NCBI GenBank assembly: GCA_017526905.1
Contig: JAFXQT010000036.1
Location: forward strand, 1-40,937
DNA from: Bacteroidaceae bacterium
GTDB taxonomy: Bacteria > Bacteroidota > Bacteroidia > Bacteroidales > Bacteroidaceae
Direction of reading: 5' to 3'
DNA: 40,937 nucleotides
Position 1 is the stretch's first letter. Each line of letters starts with the position of its first letter. Positions 25,559 through 34,043 of this stretch are shown one piece after another. The position numbers were made by a program, and so were the translations under genes. The notes under the pieces are model-generated. The model was given only the letters and a program-made list of their open reading frames with translations, did no database searches and had not been told where the DNA came from.

Positions 25559-25960
25559 CACTGTACCGATGCATTCCTGCCTTTTGGTGTGCCGAAAGTC
25601 GCCTCGGACGACGAAGTATTTGGCTCTTATTACGATGCCAAGTTGAACACCGTGACGGTGCCCGTTGATGTGAACGTGCTGTTAGGGCGGCGCGCCAAGC
25701 ACAAGTTTGAGGGTGCATTGGGTGTCAATCTCGGTTGTTACCATGAGCGCTTCAAGCTGCAAGGTGGTGGTATAAAGGTTGAGGGGAATCAGACCAACTT
25801 CGGCACCTTCTTCTATACCAATCTGGGCTATCGCTTCTGCTCGAAGAAAGGCCTCCTTGTGCGCGTTGGAATGACCTTTAATACCGATTTCATCGAAGGT
25901 CCGGAACTATTTGAAAAGCGAAACTTCGCGCCCTATTTCGGCATCGGCTACGCCTTCTGA
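25559..25960 (+). pseudogene. 3' remnant of an outer-membrane beta-barrel gene
   Basis: Open frame after a TAA at 25556-25558, reading DAFLPFGVPKVASDDEVFG and on to TNLGYRFCSKKGLLVRVGM, ending [11 protein letters not shown]. The alternating hydrophobic/polar pattern, Gly-Tyr/Phe endings of strands and terminal Phe are those of the last strands of a small 8-10-stranded barrel (OmpW/outer membrane beta-barrel type). No ATG, no signal peptide and no upstream frame: the coding part is at most 134 residues and its 5' end has been replaced by the rsmF promoter region. A GTG at 25589 could start a 123-residue protein, but it could not be exported. I therefore call it a decayed fragment. A strong terminator still follows it. 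Confidence 0.7.
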
Positions 25961-26007
25961 CGTGCCCCAACCCTCGGCCTGTCATGGCTGTCTGTTTGTA
26001 AAGATGA

Positions 26008-26050
26008 CCGGCTCCTGCCTCTGCATAAGGTGGGAGCCGGTGTTGTTTTG
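26008..26050 (+). terminator. Intrinsic terminator after the barrel remnant
   Basis: Stem 26008-26020 with 26028-26040 (CCGGCTCCTGCCT against AGGTGGGAGCCGG, 13 pairs including two G-T), 7-nt loop, followed by TGTTGTTTTG. It insulates thyA from upstream transcription. Confidence 0.85.
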
Positions 26051-26107
26051 TGGTGCAACCGGCGCGAATACTTCGGCTTTTTTTATCGGGGTTCCGCAGA
26101 AAAGCCT

Positions 26108-26115
26108 TATCTTTG
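26108..26115 (+). promoter_or_regulatory. -7 promoter box of thyA
   Basis: TATCTTTG, a perfect TAnnTTTG box, 26 bp before the thyA ATG and after the upstream terminator. I find no clear TTTG at the expected -33 distance. Confidence 0.6.
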
Positions 26116-26141
26116 TGCCCGTAATCATCAACCAAACGGCA

Positions 26142-26936
26142 ATGAAGCAATACTTAGACCTGCTACAGCGTATCTTGGATGAGGGGGCGGTCAAGACCGA
26201 CCGTACCGGCACGGGCACGAAGAGCGTGTTCGGCCACCAGATGCGCTTCAACCTGGAAGAAGGGTTCCCGCTGCTTACTACCAAGAAGCTGCACTTACGC
26301 AGCATCATCCACGAACTGCTGTGGTTCCTGCGTGGCGACACCAACATCAAGTATCTGCACGACAATAAGGTGACGATTTGGGACGAGTGGGCCGATGAGA
26401 ACGGCGACCTTGGTCCTATCTACGGGCACCAATGGCGCTCGTGGCCCGACTATGACGGCGGCACTATCGACCAGATAGCCAATGTGTTGGATCAGATCAG
26501 ACATAACCCGGACTCGCGGCGCATGATTGTGTCGGCATGGAATGTGGCCGAAGTCAGCAAGATGGCATTGCCACCCTGCCACACCCTGTTCCAGTTCTAC
26601 GTGGCCGACGGCCGCCTGTCGCTTCAGTTGTATCAGCGGTCGGCCGACACCTTCCTGGGCGTGCCCTTCAACATCGCTTCCTATGCGTTGCTGTGCCAGA
26701 TGATGGCACAGGTTACGGGCCTGAAACCCGGCTGGTTCGTACACACCACAGGCGACACCCATCTCTACCTGAACCACTTGGAGCAGGCCCGCTTGCAACT
26801 CACACGCACGCCGCGACCTCTGCCGCGCATGGTGCTGAACCCGGATGTGAAGGACCTGTTTGCCTTCCGCTATGAGGATTTCCAGCTGGAAGGCTACGAT
26901 CCCTGGCCGCACATCAAGGCCGATGTAGCGGTGTAG
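26142..26936 (+). CDS. thyA: Thymidylate synthase
   Basis: Folate-dependent conversion of dUMP to dTMP, producing dihydrofolate. ATG 26142 gives 264 residues, the same length as the E. coli enzyme; the frame is open further up but those 77 codons run through a terminator. Motifs: [15 protein letters not shown] at the N-terminus, [15 protein letters not shown] with the dUMP-phosphate Arg, [11 protein letters not shown], the catalytic Cys146 in [13 protein letters not shown], and [19 protein letters not shown]. The C-terminus ends [11 protein letters not shown] as in active enzymes. It has its own promoter and is followed by folA after 78 bp of purine-rich repeat, the usual pairing because dihydrofolate must be re-reduced. 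Confidence 0.98.
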   Translation: MKQYLDLLQRILDEGAVKTDRTGTGTKSVFGHQMRFNLEEGFPLLTTKKLHLRSIIHELLWFLRGDTNIKYLHDNKVTIWDEWADENGDLGPIYGHQWRSWPDYDGGTIDQIANVLDQIRHNPDSRRMIVSAWNVAEVSKMALPPCHTLFQFYVADGRLSLQLYQRSADTFLGVPFNIASYALLCQMMAQVTGLKPGWFVHTTGDTHLYLNHLEQARLQLTRTPRPLPRMVLNPDVKDLFAFRYEDFQLEGYDPWPHIKADVAV

Positions 26937-26947
26937 GGGAAAGGCGA

Positions 26948-27004
26948 GAGATAAAAGATAAGAGTTAAGAGATAAAAGATAAGAGTTAAGAGATAAAAGA
27001 TAAG
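26948..27004 (+). repeat. 21-bp purine-rich tandem repeat between thyA and folA
   Basis: GAGATAAAAGATAAGAGTTA plus A repeats at 26948-26968 and 26969-26989, then a partial unit to about 27004. Related to the repeat before surE (14404-14446). It fills almost the whole intergenic space and ends 11 bp before the first folA ATG. Confidence 0.9.
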
Positions 27005-27014
27005 CACAGAAGAC

Positions 27015-27671
27015 ATGGAGCAAGATACCAATCAGTCTAACACATCTCGCTCACTCGCTTTCTTGGAGGGTCAAGCGTCCCTTCTTGAATGGTCAAGCGT
27101 CCCTTCGGGCCGAGCGCAGGCCGAGCGCGAGGGGACGGGGGAAGAGCCTTTCCCTTCTTTAGGGGCGTCCGGGGTGTCTGCCCCTCTCTCCTTGATTGCC
27201 GCCGTGGCTGCAAATGGTGCCATTGGCTTTGAGAACAAGCTTTTGTACTGGTTGCCCAACGACCTGAAGCGCTTCAAGGCACTCACCACGGGGCACACCA
27301 TCGTGATGGGGCGCCGCACGTTCGAGTCGCTGCCTAAGGGCGCGTTGCCCAATCGCAGAAATGTCGTGCTGTCAAGAAATGCCGATTTCATCGCAGCAGG
27401 GGCCGAGGTTTATCCCTCGCTCGAAGCCGCGTTGGACACGTGTGGCGCCGATGAAGAGGTGTATGTAATTGGAGGGGCCAGCATCTATGCGCAGGCGTTG
27501 CCCTTTGCCCGGCGGCTGTGCCTGACGCTTGTACACGACACTCCCGCCGCTGCCGATGCCTTCTTCCCGTGGCTCAACCCGTCCGATTGGCGCGTGGAGA
27601 ACGAGGAAAGGCACAGCACCGATGAGCGCCATGCCTTTAATTACACCTTTATTGATTACGTGCGCGCGTGA
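27015..27671 (+). CDS. folA: Dihydrofolate reductase with a doubtful N-terminal extension
   Basis: NADPH-dependent reduction of dihydrofolate to tetrahydrofolate. The enzyme core starts near residue 58 (SLIAAVAANGAIGFENKLLY) and shows the standard landmarks: WLPNDLKRFKALT (substrate-binding Asp), VMGRRTFESLP, RRNVVLSRN and VYVIGGASIYAQALP. From ATG 27015 the protein has 218 residues, about 55 more than a normal DHFR. The extra N-terminus is low-complexity and contains a 16-bp direct repeat (GGTCAAGCGTCCCTTC at 27069-27084 and 27091-27106), so it looks like repeat-derived DNA. A GTG at 27174 (codon 54) would give VSAPLSLIAAV and a normal 165-residue enzyme; I think that start is at least as likely. 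A terminator follows. Confidence 0.93.
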   Translation: MEQDTNQSNTSRSLAFLEGQASLLEWSSVPSGRAQAEREGTGEEPFPSLGASGVSAPLSLIAAVAANGAIGFENKLLYWLPNDLKRFKALTTGHTIVMGRRTFESLPKGALPNRRNVVLSRNADFIAAGAEVYPSLEAALDTCGADEEVYVIGGASIYAQALPFARRLCLTLVHDTPAAADAFFPWLNPSDWRVENEERHSTDERHAFNYTFIDYVRA

Positions 27672-27742
27672 GGCCGCACCCTCCGTCGGCTGGTGGTTCA
27701 CCATTCTTTGAGCCACCCCTAAGCCCGTGCATTTCATACTCG

Positions 27743-27769
27743 CAGCCATCGTTTGTCGGTGGCTGTTTT
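27743..27769 (+). terminator. Intrinsic terminator of thyA-folA
   Basis: Stem CAGCCATCG (27743-27751) with CGGTGGCTG (27757-27765), one G-T pair, TTTGT loop, followed by TTTTG. Located 72 bp after the folA stop and just before the convergent tolC end. Confidence 0.8.
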
Positions 27770-27795
27770 GTTTCGTGAGCCCCAGATGCTGGCCC

Positions 27796-29331
27796 TTACT
27801 TCATCCCAGTGGCGTGCCGATAGCTCAGTTGTGCCTTTTGCAGGTCGATGAAGGCATCGGTTTGCTTGTCGCAAGCCTGCTGATAGAGCAACTGAGCCTG
27901 GAGCAGGTCGGCCATGGTAGCTGTGCCTGCGTGGTAAGTGTCGCGATGAATGCGTAGGTTTTCGGCTGCCTGACCGATGCTGAAGCCTGCCAGTTGCAGC
28001 TGGCTTTGCGCTTCGGCCACATCGTTCAGCGCTTTCTGGATGCGTATGTCCAGCAGTTGTGCCCTATCCTCCATTTCCTGGCGTGCCTTCTGTTGTTCCA
28101 ACCGCTTGCGTTTCAGGGCATGGCTGCCGCCCCACCAGTCGGAGATGGGCACGGAGGCGGTGGCGAAGACCATACCGAAGGAGCGGTTGTTGTCCAGTAG
28201 GTTGTGGTAGTTGTAGCCTGCACCCACAGCCACGGAAGGCAGGCGCTTGCCCAGTTCCATCTTATATTGCAGGTCGGCAGCCTCCACCCCCTTCTGCAGC
28301 AGTTGGTATTCGGGGGTCAGATGAGCGTCCGTGCCCTGGTCAGCCGCGCCGATAGCGCCCTCCTCCTTGAGGGCGAGCGGTGAGGCGGGCAGTGGCGATT
28401 GTATTGTCCATGCCTCCTGCAGCCCGCAGTACTGCGTGATAAGCAGGCGTATGAGAGCCTTGCCGTTTGCCAGTTTCAGCCGCTGGCTTTGCACCTCGTT
28501 CTGTCTGAGCTGCACTTGCAGCAGGTCGTTGCGCAGGGCCACGCCGGCCTCCACGGCCGTTTGCGCGTCCTTGGCCAGGTCCGTCAGGAGCGAATCCACG
28601 GCATCCAGCGTGCGTTCTTTCTGCATCAGCGAGATCAGTTGCCAGTAGTATTGCTCAGTCTGTGCCTCCACCTCGTTCTCCGACAGGCGCAGTTTCAGCC
28701 GGCTCACTTCCTCGCCCAGACGTGCCAGCTTGTTGCCGTTGATAATCTGTCCGCCGGTGAACACGGGCAGGATGGCTTCGATGCCGGCGATGGTGCCGTT
28801 CTTCATCATGGTCATGGTCATGGGGCTGCTCAGTGCCGTCAATGCTTCGGCAGGCAGCATCTGTGCCAGCGTAGCACCCAGTTCCGGCGTGATGAATTCG
28901 GCGGGGTCGATGTCCATCTTAGTCATTCCCTTGTTGGCGTTGAACCAGAGGGCCGTTCCGCTTATGTTGGGAAAGTAGTTGGTGAAGGCCTCCTTGCGCT
29001 GCTCTTGGGCGGCAGTGATGTCCAGCCGTGCCGTGCGGGTGGCCAGGTTGTGCTGCAGGGCCGAGTCCTTGAGGTGGGATAATGAAAGGACGGGCTCAGG
29101 CTCTCCGGACGCGGACTCTCCGGACTCTCCCCCCGCCCTCCCTGTTAGGGAGGGAGCGGAATGTGTTAGACTTGGTGAGAGTGCTGCGCTTGGGAGGGTG
29201 GCCAAGAGATGTGCAGCCGAGGTGGAGCCCAAGTTAGGTGCCTCCGAGGCAATGCCTAAGTTAGGTGCGGCCGAGGTGGTGCCTACGGTGGCTAATGATG
29301 CTATGCTTAGTAGGAGTGATGATAAGTATCG
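27796..29331 (-). CDS. TolC-family outer-membrane efflux protein with repeat-encoded N-terminal segment
   Basis: Outer-membrane channel of the adjacent RND pump. ATG 29331 opens the signal peptide MRYLSSLLLSIASLATVGTT; the frame extends to a TTG at 29361, which adds ten non-signal residues. Total 511 residues. Mature residues about 30-85 are low complexity: a duplicated APNLGxASE/APNLGSTSA unit and SAPSLTGRAGGESGESASGE, the latter encoded by one arm of a 39-bp inverted repeat. From about residue 88 the two OEP (TolC) helical-barrel repeats begin (LSLSHLKDSALQHNLATRTA; second repeat from EYQLLQKGVEAADLQYKME, ending DLQKAQLSYRHATG). Last gene of the efflux operon, after a 157-bp repeat-filled gap. 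Confidence 0.92.
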   Translation of the reverse strand, partial: RYLSSLLLSIASLATVGTTSAAPNLGIASEAPNLGSTSAAHLLATLPSAALSPSLTHSAPSLTGRAGGESGESASGEPEPVLSLSHLKDSALQHNLATRTARLDITAAQEQRKEAFTNYFPNISGTALWFNANKGMTKMDIDPAEFITPELGATLAQMLPAEALTALSSPMTMTMMKNGTIAGIEAILPVFTGGQIINGNKLARLGEEVSRLKLRLSENEVEAQTEQYYWQLISLMQKERTLDAVDSLLTDLAKDAQTAVEAGVALRNDLLQVQLRQNEVQSQRLKLANGKALIRLLITQYCGLQEAWTIQSPLPASPLALKEEGAIGAADQGTDAHLTPEYQLLQKGVEAADLQYKMELGKRLPSVAVGAGYNYHNLLDNNRSFGMVFATASVPISDWWGGSHALKRKRLEQQKARQEMEDRAQLLDIRIQKALNDVAEAQSQLQLAGFSIGQAAENLRIHRDTYHAGTATMADLLQAQLLYQQACDKQTDAFIDLQKAQLSYRHATGMK

Positions 29332-29413
29332 CATAAGGCTGTATGTTGTCTGTGCTTGCAATGTCTGGTAAGTATCCGCTCCCTCCCTAACAGGGAGGGC
29401 GGGGGGAGAGTCC
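29122..29413. repeat. Perfect 39-bp inverted repeat bracketing the tolC start
   Basis: 29122-29160 and 29375-29413 are exact reverse complements (outer arm ends GGACTCTCC; inner part CCCTCCCTGTTAGGGAGGG, itself a dyad). They enclose 214 bp with the tolC start codon, signal peptide and first 57 codons. The left arm is inside the coding sequence, the right arm is upstream of it. Confidence 0.92.
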
Positions 29414-29476
29414 CGGGCGGAGGGAGAGTCCCGGGCGGGGAAGAGTCCGGGGCGGGGGGAGAGTCCGGGCGGTGAG
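29401..29476 (+). repeat. GAGAGTCCGGGCGG short tandem repeat
   Basis: Four degenerate units of 14-20 bp (GGAGAGTCCCGGGCGG, GGAAGAGTCCGGGGCGG and relatives) between the permease and TolC genes. Related words (GGACTCTCC) also occur within the tolC coding region near 29100-29130. Confidence 0.8.
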
Positions 29477-29488
29477 GGAGCCTGCGCT

Positions 29489-32400
29489 TTATTTCTTCAC
29501 GCTCAGTTTCCACCACACCACGGGCAGCACCGTCACCACGAGGATGAGGGTGCCGATGCCGCCGGCAAAGATGGTCACGCCCACCGGCATCCAGAACGAT
29601 GAACCGGCTATGATCATGGGAATCACACCCACGGCCGTGGTGGCGGTGGTCAGGAAGATGGGCACCATGCGCCGGTGGCCGGCATCGTAGGCTGCCTCCT
29701 GGATGGCGTAGTTATAGCGCCCGCGGTAGGTGTTGCGCTGCTCGGCGGTGGGGTGTGCAGGCGCCGGGTGGTCGGCGTGGAACTGCTTCATCAGCCCGTC
29801 GGCATGCTCAAAGATAAGTATCTCGTTGCGCATGATGATGCCCATGAGTGTAACCAGGCCGAAGATGCTGGTCAGGCCGATGGTGCGCCCCATCAGCCCC
29901 AGGCCCACCAAGGCTCCGGGCAGCATCAGGCCCAGTGCCCCCATGCAAAGGAAGGTTATGCCGAAGCGCTTGAAGTTGAACAGGATAAAGAAGAAGATGA
30001 TGACCATGGCTATGACGATGCCATAGTATATCTGCGGCATCTTCTCGTCGTTGTATTCCAGCTCGCCGCCCAGCTCGGCCCGCACGCCTTGGGGCAGTGG
30101 CAGGGCTTGCAGCATCTCGGCCAGGCGGTGCTCAACCGGCGCGGCGTAGGTGCCGCGGGCGAACTCGGCCGCCACGGTGAGGCAGCGCTGCCCGCCCCGG
30201 TGCATGATACGTCCCTCGCTCCAGCGGGGCTTGACCTTGGCTACCTGGCGCAGCGTGAGAGTGTTGGTGGCCGATGCCTGCGGGCTGAGTGCCGACAGCT
30301 GGGCACCCATGGCGGCGCTGATGGCTGCCTGCGGCGAGATGATGGGCGTGTCCTCAACGTCGGCCACGGTTAGTGTGGCCGTGTCGCGCACCACAATGGG
30401 CACTTCGTAGTCGGCCTCCCAGATGCTGCCCACGTGCAGGTCGGCGGTGGCGGTGGCCAGCGAGAGCGAGGCCGTGGTGCGGTTCACACCCAACTGAGCC
30501 GCAGCCACGGGGTCCAGCTCCACGCTGACCAGGGGGAAGGGCTGTTGGAAGTCGGTGTGCACCCACTCCAGCTCGGGCATGGGGCGCATTTGCTGCATCA
30601 GTCGTTCGGCCGCCACATGCAGCGAGTCGATGTCCTCGCCGTAGAAGCGGAACTCCAGTTCGGGCACCTCCAGGTAGTCCAGCCGACGGAACTTGACGTA
30701 GGCTTCGGGGTAGGCCTCGGACAGGTGTGGCTGATAGTCGGCCAGGAGGTCCAGCGTGGCCTGTTGGCTGGTGGTGTTCACGATGAATTGTGCGTAGTTG
30801 CGACCGGCCATCTGCGGGGCATAGCAGGTTTGGAAGCGGGGCGACGAGCACCCGATGAAAGTGGTGATGCCGGTGATGCGCTCGTCGGCCCGGATGGCGT
30901 CATAGACCGACTGTGCCACCCGCCGCGTGTCGGCCAGCCCCTTGCCCTCGGGCAGGAATATCTCCACGGCAAACTGGTCGCGGTCGCAGAAGGGGAAGAG
31001 GCGTATCTTCAGCGTGGGCACTATGAGCATGGACAGCACGATGCTTAACATTCCCAGCCCGATGGTCCAGTAGGGGCGCTTGAAGGTCCATGCCAGCACG
31101 CGGTCGTAGAACCTCTGCACGTGGTCGGTGAGGCGCTGGCCCGCCTTCTTGTTGTCGGGCGTGCCGATAATCCGCACGCACAGGAACGGAATCACTGCCA
31201 CGGCAATGGCCAGCGAAACCATGAGGTTGATGGTGATGGTCCAGGGGAAGGCCCCAATGGCATCGTAGAATGCGCCTGAGAAAGTGAGCAGGAAGGGGAA
31301 GAAGATGGCGCAGATGCACAGCGTGGCCAGGGCCATGGGCATGAAGTACTGCCTCACGGAATGGATGGCGGCAGCATGCGGTTCCTCGCCTTTGCCCACG
31401 TACTCCAGGTAGCCGTCGATCACCACGATGCTGTTATCCACAATCATGCCCAGCACCACAATCAGCCCTGCCAGCGTAATGATGTTGAGCGGGATGGCTG
31501 CCGCATACATAATGGCCACGCTGATGAACGTGCTGAGCGGTATGGTGATGGCTGCCACAACGGCCGAGCGCAGGGGGAAGAGCACCATCATGACCAGGAT
31601 AATCACGGCCATGCTGAGCAACAGGTCGCGCAGGAAGTCGTGTATGCTCATGCCCACTACCTTGGGCAGGTCGGCTATGCGGGTCAGGCTGACGTCGTCG
31701 GGCAGTTCCTCGTCGGAAAAGGCCGCCAGCACACGGTCCACCTCCTGGCCATAGGCCATGATGTTATTGCCCGTATTCATCTCCAGCGAGAGTAGCAGAC
31801 AGGGGTGCCCGTTCTGCTCAATGTAGCTGTTGCTCAGGTCGTACTCGCGCCGCACCGTGGCCACGTCGCGCACGCGGATGGTCTTACCCGAGGCGGGGTC
31901 GGAGTAGATAATCAGTTCGGCCACCTCCTGCTCGCTGTTCTGTGTGGGTTCTATGTGTATGAGCGTTTGCTGGTGGGGGTTGACCAGCGAGCCGGCCACG
32001 GTGGTCAGTCCCTCGGCCTGGAGGGCACCCATGAGCGTGGCCTGGCCGATGCCGTAGGCAGCCAGCCGCTTGCGGTCCACGTAGAGGCTTATCTGCTCCT
32101 TCTGCTCGCCATATTGCCGCACGTTGGCCACCGAGGGTATCTGTCGCAGGCGGTCGCTGAGGCGGTCGCTGTAGCCTTGCAGCTCGCGGTAGCTGCGCTC
32201 AGAGCTCTCTATGGCAATGAGCAGTGCCGAGGTGTTGCCGAAGTCGTCGTTGGCCACCAGTGCCACCACGCCCTTGGGCAGGCTCTGTTTGAACAGCGCC
32301 AGACCGTGCTTAATCTTGCTCCACACCTCGTCCTTGTTGTTCACGTTGTCGTGCAGCGCCACCAGCATCATGCCCATGCCGTTCTGCGATGTCGATGTGC

Positions 32401-32656
32401 TCTTTTCACGTTTCACCTCGGGGTACGTAAAAAGGAACCGTTCCAGCGGCCGTGTCACCTGCTGTTCCATCTCCTCGCTCGTGGCGCCGGGGTACATGGC
32501 AATGACCACCCCCTGGCGGATGGTGAAGGGTGGGAACTCGTCCTTGGGCATTACGTACATGCCATAAATGCCGAAGCCGAAGAGGATAGCCACGATAAGC
32601 AGCGTGATGCGGTAGTGTACGAGCGGCCAGCTCATCCAGTTTGTCTTGTCTTTCAT
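29489..32656 (-). CDS. RND-family efflux permease
   Basis: Inner-membrane proton/drug antiporter of the AcrB/HAE superfamily, 1055 residues. One N-terminal membrane helix (ITLLIVAILFGFGIYGMYV) is followed by a large periplasmic loop, helices 2-6, an internal repeat helix near 510 (PYWTIGLGMLSIVLSMLIV), a second periplasmic loop and helices 8-12. The helix-4 proton-relay segment near residues 400-412 reads GMIVDNSIVVID, a single Asp followed by Asn where AcrB has Asp-Asp, as in many Bacteroidota and metal-type pumps. Substrate cannot be predicted. Start ATG 32656 lies 5 bp after the adaptor stop codon, so translation is coupled; tolC follows. Confidence 0.95.
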   Translation of the reverse strand: MKDKTNWMSWPLVHYRITLLIVAILFGFGIYGMYVMPKDEFPPFTIRQGVVIAMYPGATSEEMEQQVTRPLERFLFTYPEVKREKSTSTSQNGMGMMLVALHDNVNNKDEVWSKIKHGLALFKQSLPKGVVALVANDDFGNTSALLIAIESSERSYRELQGYSDRLSDRLRQIPSVANVRQYGEQKEQISLYVDRKRLAAYGIGQATLMGALQAEGLTTVAGSLVNPHQQTLIHIEPTQNSEQEVAELIIYSDPASGKTIRVRDVATVRREYDLSNSYIEQNGHPCLLLSLEMNTGNNIMAYGQEVDRVLAAFSDEELPDDVSLTRIADLPKVVGMSIHDFLRDLLLSMAVIILVMMVLFPLRSAVVAAITIPLSTFISVAIMYAAAIPLNIITLAGLIVVLGMIVDNSIVVIDGYLEYVGKGEEPHAAAIHSVRQYFMPMALATLCICAIFFPFLLTFSGAFYDAIGAFPWTITINLMVSLAIAVAVIPFLCVRIIGTPDNKKAGQRLTDHVQRFYDRVLAWTFKRPYWTIGLGMLSIVLSMLIVPTLKIRLFPFCDRDQFAVEIFLPEGKGLADTRRVAQSVYDAIRADERITGITTFIGCSSPRFQTCYAPQMAGRNYAQFIVNTTSQQATLDLLADYQPHLSEAYPEAYVKFRRLDYLEVPELEFRFYGEDIDSLHVAAERLMQQMRPMPELEWVHTDFQQPFPLVSVELDPVAAAQLGVNRTTASLSLATATADLHVGSIWEADYEVPIVVRDTATLTVADVEDTPIISPQAAISAAMGAQLSALSPQASATNTLTLRQVAKVKPRWSEGRIMHRGGQRCLTVAAEFARGTYAAPVEHRLAEMLQALPLPQGVRAELGGELEYNDEKMPQIYYGIVIAMVIIFFFILFNFKRFGITFLCMGALGLMLPGALVGLGLMGRTIGLTSIFGLVTLMGIIMRNEILIFEHADGLMKQFHADHPAPAHPTAEQRNTYRGRYNYAIQEAAYDAGHRRMVPIFLTTATTAVGVIPMIIAGSSFWMPVGVTIFAGGIGTLILVVTVLPVVWWKLSVKK

Positions 32657-32661
32657 GCCTT

Positions 32662-33681
32662 TCAGAAGATTACTTTAGTGCCCTCGCTCAGTTTCTGATA
32701 GCCTTCGGTCACTACGCGTGCCCCCTCGGTCAGGCCGTTGGCCTGCACGCGGTTGCCCACCGTCTGGCCCAGCGTCACGGCCGTGCGGTGTGCGGTGCTG
32801 TCGGCGCCTATGCTCCACACAAAGAGCGAGCCGTCGGCACGGCGCTGCACGGCGGTGAGCGGCAGCGTGAGCATAGGTGTGGCGGGGCCTTGTGTGTCCA
32901 GGCTCACCTTGGCCACCATGCCCGGCAGCAAAGCCCGGTCCTTGTTATCCACACTCACGCGCACGTCGTAGGTGTGTGTGAGGGCATCGGCCTGCACCCC
33001 TTTCTCGATCCGTTGGCCTGCGAAGTCGCGGCCAATGGCTTCCACCTGGATGAGCGATCGTGTTTGCGGGGTGATAGCCGTCATGTCGGCCTCGGGCACC
33101 GAGAAGCGCACCTTGACCGAGCCCACGTTCAGGATGGTGACCACGGCCTGCGAGGGCATGGCCGTTTCGCCGGCCTTCACGCTTTGCCGGCCCACCACGC
33201 CGCTCACGGGAGCCGTGAGCCTGCAGTCGGCCACGTTCTTCTTGGCAATGGCCAGTTGCGAGTGCGCCTGCGCCACTTTGCTCTGAATTTCCACCCACTG
33301 CGCCTCGGTGAGCGAGCCCCGTTCGTGCAGCAGCTGATAGCGCTTCAGCGCGTCCTCGGCCTGGTTCACGGCAGCCTGAGCCCCTTGCAGCAGGTTGCGG
33401 GCCTGGGTGTCGTCCATCTCGGCGATGAGTTGTCCGCGGCTCACGTTCTGTCCTTCGCTCACGGCCACTCGGCGCACGGTGCCCATGGTGGTGAAGCTGA
33501 CGGCCGTGGCGGTTGCTTCCTCCACCACGCCCACATAGGTGTGGCTCTGGGCGCTGCTGTTCTGTCCCACCACTTCCGTTCGCACGCGGGTGGGCGCTTT
33601 CTGGCGTTGTTCTTGCTTGGTGCCGCAAGCGGCGAGCAGCAGTGTGCCCGTGGCGGCCATCAGTAAAGTACGTATGTTCAT
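32662..33681 (-). CDS. RND efflux periplasmic adaptor lipoprotein
   Basis: Membrane-fusion protein connecting the RND permease to TolC. ATG 33681 starts a lipoprotein signal, MNIRTLLMAATGTLLLAAC, with the lipid-modified Cys19 followed by GTKQEQRQK; the longer frame to 33840 is not used because it hides this signal. 339 residues. Layout: beta-barrel/lipoyl half (VGVVEEATATAVSFTTMGTV), an alpha-helical hairpin near 90-150 (LLQGAQAAVNQAEDALKRYQ), second lipoyl half (CRLTAPVSGVVGRQSVKAGE), beta-barrel and a C-terminal membrane-proximal domain (GNRVQANGLTEGARVVTEGY). First gene of the adaptor-permease-TolC operon. A weak -7 box GACCTTTG (33704-33711, minus strand) lies about 22 bp upstream. Confidence 0.95.
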   Translation of the reverse strand: MNIRTLLMAATGTLLLAACGTKQEQRQKAPTRVRTEVVGQNSSAQSHTYVGVVEEATATAVSFTTMGTVRRVAVSEGQNVSRGQLIAEMDDTQARNLLQGAQAAVNQAEDALKRYQLLHERGSLTEAQWVEIQSKVAQAHSQLAIAKKNVADCRLTAPVSGVVGRQSVKAGETAMPSQAVVTILNVGSVKVRFSVPEADMTAITPQTRSLIQVEAIGRDFAGQRIEKGVQADALTHTYDVRVSVDNKDRALLPGMVAKVSLDTQGPATPMLTLPLTAVQRRADGSLFVWSIGADSTAHRTAVTLGQTVGNRVQANGLTEGARVVTEGYQKLSEGTKVIF

Positions 33682-33928
33682 TTTTGTGTTCGGATTTTGG
33701 GCGCAAAGGTCGGAAAAAAGCGGGAAACGGCCTTGTCCTATAGGGTGGAAAATGGCCTCAGAAATTCCTTTTTTCGCCTTTCCTGCCGCCATAGTAGCAC
33801 TTTTAGACGCATCTGCGCCCCTCTCCGGGCCGCACAGCAAACTCCTGCCGTGCGTCAGAAATGGCCGTCGGTGCGTGGGCGAGAGATGCCCGTGGGCGCT
33901 GTGCTGCAGCGTGCTTTTGGTCGTGGCA

Positions 33929-33994
33929 GCGCTAAGAGGTAGGAACCGAGGCGTTAAGAGGTAGGAACCGAGGCGTTAAAAGGTAGGGGCAGAA
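33929..33994 (+). repeat. 22-bp tandem repeat, three copies
   Basis: GCGYTAAGAGGTAGGAACCG plus AG at 33929-33950 and 33951-33972, with a diverged third unit to 33994. It lies upstream of the efflux operon, 50 bp before the second 23-bp array. The rest of 33712-33928 shows no gene or clear signal. Confidence 0.85.
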
Positions 33995-34043
33995 ACGCTA
34001 TGTAGTATAGGCCGATTGGTTCCATGGTTGGGTACAAAGCAAG

